Numbered from the stretch's first letter, positions 1 through 8,059 are shown. The stretch: 8,791 nt of DNA from Bacteroidaceae bacterium (GCA_016292545.1 JAEDIG010000105.1:1-8791); one strand, 5' to 3'. Made by a program: numbers and translations. Notes: generated from the sequence alone by a model not told the origin.

Positions 1-86
1 CCAGAAAACTGAAGGTCATGGGAGTGCCCGCCCATAGCATAGCAGAAGCCACGGGGCTGTCTGTGGAGGTGATAGAGGGGCTATAA
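1..86 (+). CDS. C-terminal end of a probable Rpn/PD-(D/E)XK nuclease family transposase (partial)
   Basis: The reading frame that opens at position 3 runs 27 codons to a TAA at 84-86. It encodes a tail reading RKLKVMGVPAHSIAEATGLS followed by VEVIEGL. The pattern of a small helix, then Gly, 'IAEATGLS' and 'VIEGL' matches the conserved C-terminal end of the Rpn / 'putative transposase or invertase' family (PD-(D/E)XK nuclease fold), which is very common in Bacteroidales. In that family the segment is a short helix-turn-helix-like tail; the catalytic nuclease domain would lie upstream, outside the window. Proteins of this family act on DNA and are linked to recombination and to multicopy, mobile-like spread. 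The gene converges on the leftward operon that ends at 466. The call rests on a short segment, so another protein with the same tail cannot be excluded. Confidence 0.55.
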   Translation, partial: RKLKVMGVPAHSIAEATGLSVEVIEGL

Positions 87-396
87 CATCTGAAACGCCC
101 AGGACCCCCTCAGTCCCCCTGTTTAGGGGGAAGAAACCACGCCCTGGGCTGGTGGCTTCTGCCCCTTCTTGGCGTTCTTGGTGGGATGTTTTCGTCCGGT
201 TGTGATAGGGGTTTTCACCCTATCCTCCATTGTGTGTCGCCCTTTCTTGGCGGGATGTAATCGTAAAACCTCGAAGGGGGTGACATAATTCTATATTCAC
301 GCCTATGGCGGGCCACCTGTGAAGGGTTCACGCCCCAAAATGAAGCTATTCTAGACTTAGGCAATGGCCAGTCTCTGGTAACCTCATTAGAGCCAT
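87..396. other. Non-coding stretch with small hairpins and a degenerate direct repeat
   Basis: I see no convincing gene here on either strand. Visible structure includes a 7-bp stem with a 4-base loop (114-120 with 125-131, TCCCCCT/AGGGGGA). A second 7-bp stem (204-210 with 218-224, GATAGGG/CCCTATC) has a 7-base loop. A direct repeat matches at 18 of 21 positions (175-195 and 244-264, TTCTTGG-GGGATGT--TCGT). None of the hairpins is followed by a T-run, so they are poor terminator candidates for the upstream gene. The stretch separates two converging transcription units and may be a worn repetitive element; its identity is unknown. Confidence 0.5.
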
Positions 397-445
397 AAAA
401 AAAGAAGAAGATATACTTCTACAGCGACAGAAGTATATCTTCTTT
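397..445 (-). terminator. Intrinsic terminator of the leftward operon
   Basis: A perfect 16-bp inverted repeat (405-420 with 429-444) surrounds an 8-base loop (421-428); a G-T pair at 404/445 can extend it. On the minus strand the hairpin is followed directly by a C and a run of seven Ts (complement of A397-A403). It lies about 20 bases beyond the stop codon of the C10 peptidase at 466. This is the expected form and place for a factor-independent terminator ending the susC-susD-lipoprotein-peptidase transcript. On the plus strand the hairpin is followed only by TTTGG, so it would work weakly, if at all, for rightward transcription. Confidence 0.88.
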
Positions 446-465
446 GGAATATCAGTAGTACTGCG

Positions 466-2145
466 CTACTTTGCCACCTTCTTTCCGCCTACAATGTAGA
501 TGCCACGCTTCAGGCCACTGAGAGTGTGTCCTGCAGGGCGGCCATCGAGAGCATGGATAATCGGAGATGCTGCGGGACGTTCTGCCTTTGGCGAGAGGAT
601 GCCGGTGGCCTCTTCGGTGTCGAAGGTGACTTTGTTGCCGGAGATGACAGCGCGGATATAATTGTTCTGCCATCCTCCACGAACCTCAGGCAGTGCCCAT
701 TCAGTAGCCTGTTTCTCGCGGGTAACTACTCGAATCACGTATTCACCATCTGCCAGACCGGCCGGCAGTTTGCAAGAAACTGTGTATGACTTGTCCTGTA
801 TGTAATAGTTGTAGTCCAGCTGGAAAGAGACGTACATCTTTCCGCTCTTGATGTCCTGCTTCACCAGTGTCCCGTCGCCCTTGTAGAGTGCCATGGTGGC
901 ATATCCGTCGTAGGTGTAGTCCGAAGGATTGTACAGGATGGGCAGGTCCACGTCGAAGGTGCCGCTGCCCGTTTTGCTGTAGGAGGTTTGCGTGTAGCGG
1001 CTTTCCAGAGCCGTACGCTGTGTCAGACGAGGCGTAAAAGTGCCTATGTTTCCGTCTCGGGCTGGCTGTATGCCGACAACCATACCCTGATTGGCCGTGA
1101 AGGCATATTTGGAAGGATTGAGCAGGGCAATGTCGAAGTAACCATCGCAGTAGCCGTCCCATCCCCAGTTGATGTGCACCAGTCCCCGCACATCTGTGCC
1201 ATCCAGCACAAAGGCATGTCCGGCTGCATCCTTGCCGCCGCCCTCGGGCGATACGCCCCGGTAATAGACGGGTCGCCGGGCCAGCAGTTCCTTGGATATT
1301 ATCTGCATCCATTCATCAGCGGTGTAGCATTCGCGGTCCATGGAGCGAAGGGAGGATGCGCGGTAGCCGAAGTTGGTATATAGGGCACGCACCACACGGC
1401 TGTGTGTGGAGCCTGAGCCGCTGGGCGAATATTCCATCTTGACGGCCAGCCCTACATCGTAGGTGAGACGGGCCACGGCCTGCTTGGCTGCATCGTTGCC
1501 CTGATATTCGGCTGTGGTGAGTCGCATGGCATCCCAGTCATAGCGGTGCTCGTCGAGGTCCTCCATCAGTGGCTGGCTGTTGTAGTAGGTCATCACCTGG
1601 CCCTTCCCCTGTTCTGGCCATCGGTGGAAGTACATAATCTGTGTGGTGGCCGTGGCCACACAGCCAGCAGGACAGCCGTCGGGACAGAGCAGATTGTAGG
1701 GCTTGTCCTGGTCCCATGTGGTGGGCACGAGCGGTTCCACTACAGGTATGGCTGCGCGTGTGGCCATTTGGCCTGCTGGAGCATCGGCCTCTCCCGTTCG
1801 CACAGCTTCCACACACTGTGCATAGAGGTTGAGCATCCATTGCATGGCTGGGGGCAGCGGACGGTCGGCCTCTATGCTGCCCTGCATCGAGTAGGCCACC
1901 ACATCGGGGAAACTGTCCTCGCCTGCAATGACGGCATAGCCGCCTTGTGGATTGCTGAAGAGATAGTAGGCGGGCTCCTTTGAACCCATGCGTGTGGCTG
2001 CGGGCTGTCCTTCCATGGCTGTGGCCTGTGAGCAGCCGAGTACCTGCATGGCCTTCTGTCGTGCCTGCTCCATGCTGACGGCCTCTGCATGCACGTCTGC
2101 CGGCAACAGCCCGGCAAAGGAGAGAATGAGTATGAGTCTTTTCAT
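466..2145 (-). CDS. Secreted C10 family (streptopain/SpeB-type) cysteine peptidase with C-terminal sorting-like tail
   Basis: The 559-residue product starts with a Sec signal peptide (about 1-20, MKRLILILSFAGLLPADVHA). Residues 21 to about 130 look like the inhibitory prodomain of SpeB-type zymogens. The catalytic domain begins near 134 (VEPLVPTTWDQDKPYN). The nucleophile is Cys162 in CPAGCVATATTQIM and the catalytic His is His310 in AGHAFVLDG. The family's INWGWDG motif is at 325-331, followed by DGYFDIALLNP. All key residues are intact. Residues about 365-515 form a beta-rich extension, and the protein ends with LSGLKRGIYIVGGKKVAK, which resembles the C-terminal signals of type IX secretion cargo in Prevotella and Porphyromonas. 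The family consists of papain-like endopeptidases of broad specificity. As the last gene of the operon, 102 bases after a lipoprotein gene and just before a terminator, it probably generates peptides for the SusCD transporter. Family assignment is firm; substrate and secretion route are inferred. Confidence 0.93.
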   Translation of the reverse strand: MKRLILILSFAGLLPADVHAEAVSMEQARQKAMQVLGCSQATAMEGQPAATRMGSKEPAYYLFSNPQGGYAVIAGEDSFPDVVAYSMQGSIEADRPLPPAMQWMLNLYAQCVEAVRTGEADAPAGQMATRAAIPVVEPLVPTTWDQDKPYNLLCPDGCPAGCVATATTQIMYFHRWPEQGKGQVMTYYNSQPLMEDLDEHRYDWDAMRLTTAEYQGNDAAKQAVARLTYDVGLAVKMEYSPSGSGSTHSRVVRALYTNFGYRASSLRSMDRECYTADEWMQIISKELLARRPVYYRGVSPEGGGKDAAGHAFVLDGTDVRGLVHINWGWDGYCDGYFDIALLNPSKYAFTANQGMVVGIQPARDGNIGTFTPRLTQRTALESRYTQTSYSKTGSGTFDVDLPILYNPSDYTYDGYATMALYKGDGTLVKQDIKSGKMYVSFQLDYNYYIQDKSYTVSCKLPAGLADGEYVIRVVTREKQATEWALPEVRGGWQNNYIRAVISGNKVTFDTEEATGILSPKAERPAASPIIHALDGRPAGHTLSGLKRGIYIVGGKKVAK

Positions 2146-2182
2146 TGTGAGAAATTAAATGGGTAAATGGATGAAAACGGAA

Positions 2183-2226
2183 CAGACAAGTGCCTGACCA
2201 CACGGTGGAAGTCCTGCACTTGTCTG
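2183..2226 (-). promoter_or_regulatory. Intercistronic hairpin between lipoprotein and peptidase genes
   Basis: A perfect 11-bp inverted repeat (2183-2193 CAGACAAGTGC with 2216-2226) encloses 22 bases, in which CCAC/GTGG (2198-2201 with 2205-2208) can form an inner 4-bp stem over a 3-base loop. It fills much of the 102-base gap between the lipoprotein stop (2248) and the peptidase start (2145). The 33-34-base gaps elsewhere in the operon have no such structure. On the minus strand it is followed by GTTCCGTTTT, a weak U-tract. It could be a leaky terminator or an RNA-stability or processing element that sets peptidase expression apart from the transport genes. The structure is seen; the role is inferred. 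Confidence 0.6.
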
Positions 2227-2247
2227 CAAAAGTCTACACCTCAGTAA

Positions 2248-3072
2248 TCAATACTTGGAGGTAATGGTATACGTTTCGTAGTTGGCACCGAAGGAACCGG
2301 CACTCACGGTCATCTCCATGGGGAAGTAGAAGGTGTTGTCCGAGCTGTCGAAGCCCATCCAGTTTTTGTCTGCAAGGATATTGGCCATAATCATTCCGTA
2401 CGTGGCGTGTACATAGCCAGTGGCGAACTTCACGGTCTTGTTGCCGTCGGCATCGCAGAAGTAGATGGTCTGGTCATCGGCATCCGTGCCGTCCCACTTG
2501 AAGTAGAAGTGTGTGCCTGGTGCAAATACGTCGGGCAGACGGTAGATTTCCTTGATGGCAGAATACTCCAGCGTCTGCTCCCATTGCTGACCAAAGATCA
2601 CATTTTCGGTAAACACGCCCTCAGCCCATGGCGCATAGTCTTCCTTCAGGATTACCATGTTGTACATGGGGCTGCCCGAGGTCTCTGCATAGGGATTGGT
2701 CAAATCTTCGGGAATATTGATGCGGATTGCATATTCTACGAAGTTCTCCATGCCCTCGCCGATGGTCACCTCCACCTCCTTCTCCGTTTCGCCGGCCTTG
2801 AAGGTTACGGAAGTGGGCACCTGCACGAAGTCGGGCTTCTGCACCACATTCAGGGGCACTGTCAGTTCGCCGTCGCCGTTGGCACGGGTAACGGTGAAGG
2901 TGAAGGCCTGGTCTTCCAGGGCCAACACGGTCTTGCCGCCTTCGTCTACGAAGGACACGTCGTTCTTGCCTGCGGGCTTTCCTGGCGTGTAGTCATCATC
3001 ATCGCTGCAGGCTCCCATCCAAAGACTCGATACGGCTATGCCTGCCAGCAAAAATATCTTGTTCAGTTTCAT
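2248..3072 (-). CDS. Surface lipoprotein of a SusCD operon, two beta-rich regions (SusE/SusF position)
   Basis: The 274-residue product has a lipoprotein signal peptide (MKLNKIFLLAGIAVSSLWMGAC) with the lipidated cysteine at 22. SDDDD follows immediately, matching the aspartate-rich lipoprotein export signal that sends Bacteroides lipoproteins to the outer face of the outer membrane. Residues about 36-120 look like an immunoglobulin- or Calx-beta-like sandwich (VSFVDEGGKTVLALEDQAFT ... INIPEDLTNPYAE). Residues about 145-274 form a second beta-rich region with YRLPDVFAPGTHFYFKWDG (178-196). No enzyme motif is visible. It stands directly after susD with a 33-base gap, the place usually held by SusE/SusF-type substrate-binding lipoproteins, so capture of substrate at the cell surface is the likely role. 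I do not recognise a characterised family. Its first six residues, MKLNKI, are identical to those of the upstream SusD. Confidence 0.8.
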   Translation of the reverse strand: MKLNKIFLLAGIAVSSLWMGACSDDDDYTPGKPAGKNDVSFVDEGGKTVLALEDQAFTFTVTRANGDGELTVPLNVVQKPDFVQVPTSVTFKAGETEKEVEVTIGEGMENFVEYAIRINIPEDLTNPYAETSGSPMYNMVILKEDYAPWAEGVFTENVIFGQQWEQTLEYSAIKEIYRLPDVFAPGTHFYFKWDGTDADDQTIYFCDADGNKTVKFATGYVHATYGMIMANILADKNWMGFDSSDNTFYFPMEMTVSAGSFGANYETYTITSKY

Positions 3073-3105
3073 TATTCCTATATGTATTAATTAATGTATG
3101 TATAA

Positions 3106-4737
3106 TCAGTCGGTCACGCCATCCAGCAGGTCGGGGTTCTGTCCGGCCACGGGTTGGTTGCCACCCTCATTGTTTACGATACCCTTGTTGTTGTCCATCT
3201 CGGCATTGGAGAAACGCATGTTCATCCATGGGTCGTCGGCACTGATGTTGAAGGTGAAGGCATCGGCAAAGTTGGTGGCCTCGTTGGCATGGAAGCGCAC
3301 GATGGGCTTGTGCAGACGGCGTGCATCGCTCACGGCAAAGCCTTCGCCCCACAGCTCCACACGACGCTGGAACCAGATTTCGTCCGCAAGAGTGCGGTAA
3401 GTGGGAATAGTGTAGGAGGGGTCACGATAGGTCTTCACGAAGTTCTCCAGTGTTTGGCGTCCCTTGGCCTCGTCGCCGCCCTTGGCATAGCCCTCGGCCT
3501 GGATGAGCACCATCTCCTCGGCACGCATCAGGGGCCAGTCGCTGTTGTTGAGCGTGCTGCCCACGCCCGACTTCATGCCAAACTTGATGTTGGTGTAGGG
3601 GGGCAGTTCCACCTTGCCACCGTCATCCGTAACCAGCAGGGCAATCTCGTCGCCCTTGGCAGTGCCCCAGGTCAGGTTGGCCCAGTTGGGTGAGTGCAGG
3701 TTCTCGTCTATCCACCATCCCTTGCGCACGTCGGTGTCGGGGATGCGGCTCCACAGCAGTTTGTTAACCATAGCTGTAGTGGCACAGGCTGCACCGTAGC
3801 CGTCGCCGCAGAGGGCCGACATCCAGGATGCACAGGTGCCATAGCCAAAGTAGTTGGCCTGGTCGTCGGTGAGGGTGATGCCCCACAACCAGTTGGCTTC
3901 CTTGGTCATGTCGCAGAAGGCGGGCACGCTCACTTCATCCCTGCTGGCAGGTGCATAGCCTTCCAGTGCCTTTGTGGCATCAGCGGCTGCCTTGCCCCAT
4001 TCTTCCATGGCCAGATAGGCGCGGGCACGCAGACCGTAGGCCACATTCTTGTTCACATAGGCCTTGCTCTTGCGGTCGGTGCCCAGCAGCTCGATGGCCT
4101 CGTTCAGGTCGGCCACAATGGTTTCATACACCTTGCCCACAGTGGCGCGGGGATTGTTGGTGGCATCCACAGAGTCGTTGAGCAGGGGCACACAGGGTTT
4201 GTCCTTGCAGTCGGCATAGCGGCCCTGGAAATAGGGAGCCAGCGACAGGTAGGAGAAGGCGCGCAGGGCCAGACACTGTCCCCTCATGTTCTTGGCCTCC
4301 TCTGTGCTCTCAGGTAGGGTGCCCAGCAGTTCGTTCACCATACCGATGAGGGTGTAGGGGGTCACATAGCGGATGTAGGGGTTGGCGTATGTGGGGGTGC
4401 GGCTGGAGTATTCCGAGGCTGCACTGAACCAGTTGTAGCCGTTGTCGGCACCTGTCATGTCGGGTCCCTCAAAGTCCTGCGAGATGGCCATCATCACGAA
4501 ACCGAAGTCATCGGCACGGGCACTGCTGAAGCGGGTGCCATAGTTCTGGGCAGGATTGCCCATGAAGAAGAACAGACCGTTGAAGCTTGCTTCAGCACGC
4601 TCGGGCATGGCCTCGTTCACCTCCTGCGACTGCTCTTTGGAGAGCACGCCGCCTTCGTAAACTTGGTCATCGATGTCGGAGCAGGCTGCCAGTGACAGAC
4701 CGCCCAGCACCAATGCCGTTATCTTGTTGAGTTTCAT
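3106..4737 (-). CDS. SusD/RagB family substrate-binding outer-membrane lipoprotein
   Basis: The 543-residue product has a lipoprotein signal peptide with lipobox SLAAC (Cys19), followed by SDIDD, which fits surface export. It carries the SusD-family landmarks in order. The N-terminal helical TPR-like part has MRGQCLALRAFSYLSLAPYF (151-170), then VPLL (183-186) and RATVGKVYETIVADLNEAIELL (197-218). The C-terminal part has LMRAEEMVLIQAEGYAKGG (403-421) and the helix IWFQRRVELWGEGFAVSDAR (454-473). Length is normal and the gene is intact. SusD proteins form a hinged lid on the SusC barrel and bind the ligand before import. The gene begins 34 bases after susC stops, so the two are surely cotranscribed and act as a pair. 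The ligand cannot be read from the sequence. The C10 peptidase in the operon suggests peptides, as in the RagAB system, but this is inference. Confidence 0.95.
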   Translation of the reverse strand: MKLNKITALVLGGLSLAACSDIDDQVYEGGVLSKEQSQEVNEAMPERAEASFNGLFFFMGNPAQNYGTRFSSARADDFGFVMMAISQDFEGPDMTGADNGYNWFSAASEYSSRTPTYANPYIRYVTPYTLIGMVNELLGTLPESTEEAKNMRGQCLALRAFSYLSLAPYFQGRYADCKDKPCVPLLNDSVDATNNPRATVGKVYETIVADLNEAIELLGTDRKSKAYVNKNVAYGLRARAYLAMEEWGKAAADATKALEGYAPASRDEVSVPAFCDMTKEANWLWGITLTDDQANYFGYGTCASWMSALCGDGYGAACATTAMVNKLLWSRIPDTDVRKGWWIDENLHSPNWANLTWGTAKGDEIALLVTDDGGKVELPPYTNIKFGMKSGVGSTLNNSDWPLMRAEEMVLIQAEGYAKGGDEAKGRQTLENFVKTYRDPSYTIPTYRTLADEIWFQRRVELWGEGFAVSDARRLHKPIVRFHANEATNFADAFTFNISADDPWMNMRFSNAEMDNNKGIVNNEGGNQPVAGQNPDLLDGVTD

Positions 4738-4771
4738 ATCTTGTTTTGTTTTTATGCGTTAGAAATGATTG

Positions 4772-7700
4772 TTAGAATGACAGCGACAGACCTGCCACTA
4801 CAGCGCGTGTGCCGCTGTAACCACCCGACTGCAGACCTGCACCGGAGGTCATGCCGCCGATACCATAGTTGAAGCGGGGATCCATACCCTGACGCTTGGT
4901 GAGCAGGAACAGGTTCTCGCCCGACACATAGACACGAAGGTTGGACAGCTGTGCCTTGCGCAGGATGCTCTTGGGCAGCGTGTAGCCAAGGGTCAGGTTG
5001 TTCAGGCACAGGTAGTTGGAGCTGGTGAGGAAGCGGTCCTGGGGAGCCTGTGAATTCACACCGGGGTCGTCGCTCGATGCAGAACTCAGGCGGGGAATGT
5101 CGCTGTTCTGGTTCTCGGGGCTCCAGGCATCCAGCAGGTCCTTGTGCATGGCAAAGCCGGGATTGTTACCGTTGTGCATGAGGCTCTGGTAGGTACCGTC
5201 GTACATCTTGCCGCCAAGCTGGAAGGAGAACTGGGCCGACAGGTCGATGCCATAGGCATTCAGTGTGGTGCCGAAGCCGCCGAAGAGTTTGGGCAGTGTG
5301 GTGCCGCAGTCATACTTGGTGGCCTCGTCGATGCTCTTGGTGGTTACAATGTTGGTGGTCGTGGTGTACTTGTCCTCACCGAGCTTGTCGGCCTGATCCT
5401 TGGTGATTTCCTTGCCGTTCAGGTCGAAGTAGTGGTGCTCGTCCTTATACCACATGGCCTTTCCGTCGGCCTTGTCCACGCCGGCATATTTGTACAGGTA
5501 GGTCTGGTAGATGGTGCCACCCTCTCGGATGATGCTGGTGGCATAGGTGAGGCCGTCCTTAGCAATAGAGGGGTCCAGCTCGATAATCTTGTTCTTGTTG
5601 TGGGTGAGGTTCACATTGAGTCCCCATTCCACGTTCTTGGTGCTGATGATCTTGCCGTCGAGGGTGATTTCCACACCCTGGTTGCGCATGCTACCCACGT
5701 TCACGGGATAGTCGCTCACCAGTGAACCGCTGGACAGGGGCAGGTCCTTGAAGTAGAGCATGTCCGATGTGGCACGGTTGTAGTATTCGATGGCACCCGT
5801 CAGGCGATGCTTGAAGAGCTCGAGGTCCACACCCACGTTCCACGACTTGGAGGTTTCCCAGGTCAGGTTCTCGTTGCCCTTCTGCACCATGGTCACGGAG
5901 TAGCTGCCGGTGCTTTCGTCGTAGCTTGCGGAATACATGTCGGCATAGGCATGACGGTAGTAGAATCCGCTGCGGCCCGACAGGTTGTCGTTACCCTGCT
6001 GACCGTAGCTCAGCTTCAGCTTGAGCACGTCTATCCACTTCACGTCCTTCATGAATTCCTCCTTGTTCATCTGCCATGCCAGACCTGCGGAACCGAAGTT
6101 ACCCCAGCGGTGTCCGGGAGCGAACACAGAGGATGCGTCGCGACGGAAGGAAGCGCTGGCAAAGTACTTCTCCTGCCAGTCGTACTGCACGCGGGCCAGG
6201 AAGCCTTCGTTCATCTTGCTGTCGGTATAGGAAGTGAGGCTCTTCTGTGAGATGCCGGATGCATTGCCCAGCTCACCGATGAAGGGGTTGTACAGGTGGT
6301 CGTTGGTGCCGCTCAGGTACTGTGTCTTGTAGTTGTACTGCTCATAACCGGCCAGCACGGACAGGTTGTGGTCGCCCAGCTGCTTGTTGTAGGAGGCCAG
6401 ATACTGCTGGTTGGTGCTGAAGATGCGGCGGTGGTTTACATTCACCTGTCCGTCCACACTGAAGGCACTGCCATAACGGCTGTAGAGATTGTTGTTGCGG
6501 TCGTTGATGGCAGTTGCGCTGAAGCTGGCGGTCAGGTTGAGTCCCTCGATGGGAGTAACCACGGCTGCCCACTGTCCGTTGAAGAGGTCACGCATGCCCT
6601 TGGTGCGGTTGTACTCGTTGTCACGCACGGCATTGCCCACTACAGAGGGGCGCTTGAAGTTGGTCTGGTTGGAGTCGTACACCTTGCGGCCGCTCTCGGT
6701 CATGATGTTGCCCTCTGCATCGCGCACATAGAGGGGATAGATGGGAGCCATGGTGTTGCAGATGTAGAACAGGTTGCCTGAGCTTCCCCAGCTGTCCACG
6801 TCGAACTGCGGGCTCTGGCTCTCGCTGTGGGTGAAGCCCATGTTGGTGGTGAGCTTCAGCCAGTCCTTGGCCTGATAGTCCACATTGGTGCGGCCTGAGT
6901 AGCGCTTGTATTCGGAGTTGTTCACGATACCGCCGTCCTTCAGGTAGCCCACGCCTGCATAGTAGCGCAGACGGTCGCTGCTGCCGCTGGCAGACACGTT
7001 GTATTCCTGGCGGAAACTGTTGTGGAAGGTTTCGTCGTACCAGTCGTCGGGCCTGTAGGTGTATGTGCCGTCGCTGTAGCCCAGTGTGGCGTTGGGGTTG
7101 AGCTTGAAGTTGGTGCCGATGAGGTTCTGGCCTTCGGGCACTGTGTAAATCTGGTAGCCCAGGCCGCCGTTGGCGGCATTCAGCAGGTTGGCGTTGGCAA
7201 AGGCGTATGCCTCGGCTGCACTTGCACCGTTGTAATACTTGGAGTTAAACATGGCCTTGTAGTGGGTTTCCATGTACTGGGCGGGATTGTCAATCACGTC
7301 GTACTGGGGAACCAGACGCATGTTGCTACCCCACTTGGCATCGAAGGTGATGAGGGCTTCCTGTCCGGCCTTGGCCTTCTTGGTGGTGATGATGACCACA
7401 CCGTTGGCACCGCGGGCACCATAGATGGCGCTGGCAGAAGCATCCTTCAACACAGAGATGCTCTCGATGTCCTGGGGATTGATGCTGGCAATGTCGCCGT
7501 CGTAGGGCGCACCGTCCACAATGTAGAGCGGTGTGTTGCTGGCGCTGAGTGAACCAAGGCCGCGGATGCGGATGGTGGGAGCACTGCCGGGCTCACCCGT
7601 GGTGCTGGTGGCCGACACACCGGCAACCTTGCCCACAAGGGCACTGGTGGCGGTGGAGGTCACACGCTTGGTGATGTCTTCGCTCTTGATTTCTACCGCC

Positions 7701-8059
7701 GAACCCGTGAAGGCCGATTTCTTGGCCGTACCGTAGGCCACCACCATCACCTCGTCCAGGTCGTTGAGGGCGGTGTTCATGTACACCTTCATGTTGTTCT
7801 GAATCTTCACTGTGAGGGGCTGCATGCCCACGATGGTGAAGTCCAAGGTCTGCACCTTGTCGGGGATGTTGCGGAGGACGAACTTACCGTTGATGTCGGT
7901 CAGGACACCGATGTTGGTGCCTTTCACCTTTACGGCCACACCAACCATAGGTTCGCCTGTTTCGCTGTCGAAAACAGTGCCAGTGGCCTGTTTCTGGGCG
8001 AAAGCCATGCTTGCCGTCATGAGAAAGCAAGCCAGGAAAAATAAGATTTTTTTACCCAT
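4772..8059 (-). CDS. SusC/RagA family TonB-dependent outer-membrane transporter
   Basis: The 1095-residue product starts with a signal peptide (MGKKILFFLACFLMTASMAFA). A carboxypeptidase-regulatory-like domain follows (about 25-88, ATGTVFDSETGEPMVGVAVK onward). Then come a TonB-box-like region (about 101-114, LDEVMVVAYGTAKK) and the plug domain (about 115-230) with the SusC signature VLKDASASAIYGARGANG (203-220) and VVIITTKK. The rest is the beta-barrel, ending in GLSLSF with the terminal Phe typical of outer-membrane barrels. Length is normal. The protein imports ligand delivered by its SusD partner using TonB/ExbBD energy. It is the first gene of a four-gene leftward operon. The leader from the likely promoter at 8263-8270 is about 195 bases and crosses one arm of an inverted repeat. 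Its 5' 205 bases are nearly duplicated, in opposite orientation, at the start of the gene at 8587. The start was chosen because it gives a complete signal peptide and matches that of its divergent twin. Confidence 0.97.
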   Translation of the reverse strand: MGKKILFFLACFLMTASMAFAQKQATGTVFDSETGEPMVGVAVKVKGTNIGVLTDINGKFVLRNIPDKVQTLDFTIVGMQPLTVKIQNNMKVYMNTALNDLDEVMVVAYGTAKKSAFTGSAVEIKSEDITKRVTSTATSALVGKVAGVSATSTTGEPGSAPTIRIRGLGSLSASNTPLYIVDGAPYDGDIASINPQDIESISVLKDASASAIYGARGANGVVIITTKKAKAGQEALITFDAKWGSNMRLVPQYDVIDNPAQYMETHYKAMFNSKYYNGASAAEAYAFANANLLNAANGGLGYQIYTVPEGQNLIGTNFKLNPNATLGYSDGTYTYRPDDWYDETFHNSFRQEYNVSASGSSDRLRYYAGVGYLKDGGIVNNSEYKRYSGRTNVDYQAKDWLKLTTNMGFTHSESQSPQFDVDSWGSSGNLFYICNTMAPIYPLYVRDAEGNIMTESGRKVYDSNQTNFKRPSVVGNAVRDNEYNRTKGMRDLFNGQWAAVVTPIEGLNLTASFSATAINDRNNNLYSRYGSAFSVDGQVNVNHRRIFSTNQQYLASYNKQLGDHNLSVLAGYEQYNYKTQYLSGTNDHLYNPFIGELGNASGISQKSLTSYTDSKMNEGFLARVQYDWQEKYFASASFRRDASSVFAPGHRWGNFGSAGLAWQMNKEEFMKDVKWIDVLKLKLSYGQQGNDNLSGRSGFYYRHAYADMYSASYDESTGSYSVTMVQKGNENLTWETSKSWNVGVDLELFKHRLTGAIEYYNRATSDMLYFKDLPLSSGSLVSDYPVNVGSMRNQGVEITLDGKIISTKNVEWGLNVNLTHNKNKIIELDPSIAKDGLTYATSIIREGGTIYQTYLYKYAGVDKADGKAMWYKDEHHYFDLNGKEITKDQADKLGEDKYTTTTNIVTTKSIDEATKYDCGTTLPKLFGGFGTTLNAYGIDLSAQFSFQLGGKMYDGTYQSLMHNGNNPGFAMHKDLLDAWSPENQNSDIPRLSSASSDDPGVNSQAPQDRFLTSSNYLCLNNLTLGYTLPKSILRKAQLSNLRVYVSGENLFLLTKRQGMDPRFNYGIGGMTSGAGLQSGGYSGTRAVVAGLSLSF
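7855..8059 (-). repeat. Inverted copy of susC 5' end, arm 1 (with 8587-8791)
   Basis: Reading inward from each start codon, this stretch and 8587-8791 match at 193 of 205 bases by hand count. The last 49 bases before the window edge are identical. The encoded segments (signal peptide plus start of the regulatory domain) differ only at residues 5, 13 and 33. Most base differences are at third codon positions. The repeat continues beyond the window by an unknown distance. Such homology in opposite orientation could support gene conversion or homologous inversion between the two susC genes. Confidence 0.9.

Noticed and set aside
175..264. CRISPR-like repeat
   Set aside because: There are only two imperfect copies, with no regular spacers and no cas genes.
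1538..2203. Alternative-frame leftward open frame of 221 codons overlapping the peptidase gene
   Set aside because: It is a frame-shifted reading of the peptidase gene rich in R, H and G. The peptidase frame has intact catalytic motifs from end to end, so there is no frameshift to explain.
2226..2236. TAGACTTTTG on the minus strand as a separate promoter for the peptidase gene
   Set aside because: The spacing within the box does not fit TAnnTTTG and no -33 element was seen. It overlaps the intercistronic hairpin.
5144..7552. Several long rightward open frames antisense to susC (for example 5144-5725, 6296-6781 and 7022-7552)
   Set aside because: They lie entirely inside a well-supported susC gene. 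They are rich in V, G, H and A, as expected from antisense reading of GC-rich codons, and have no recognisable motifs.
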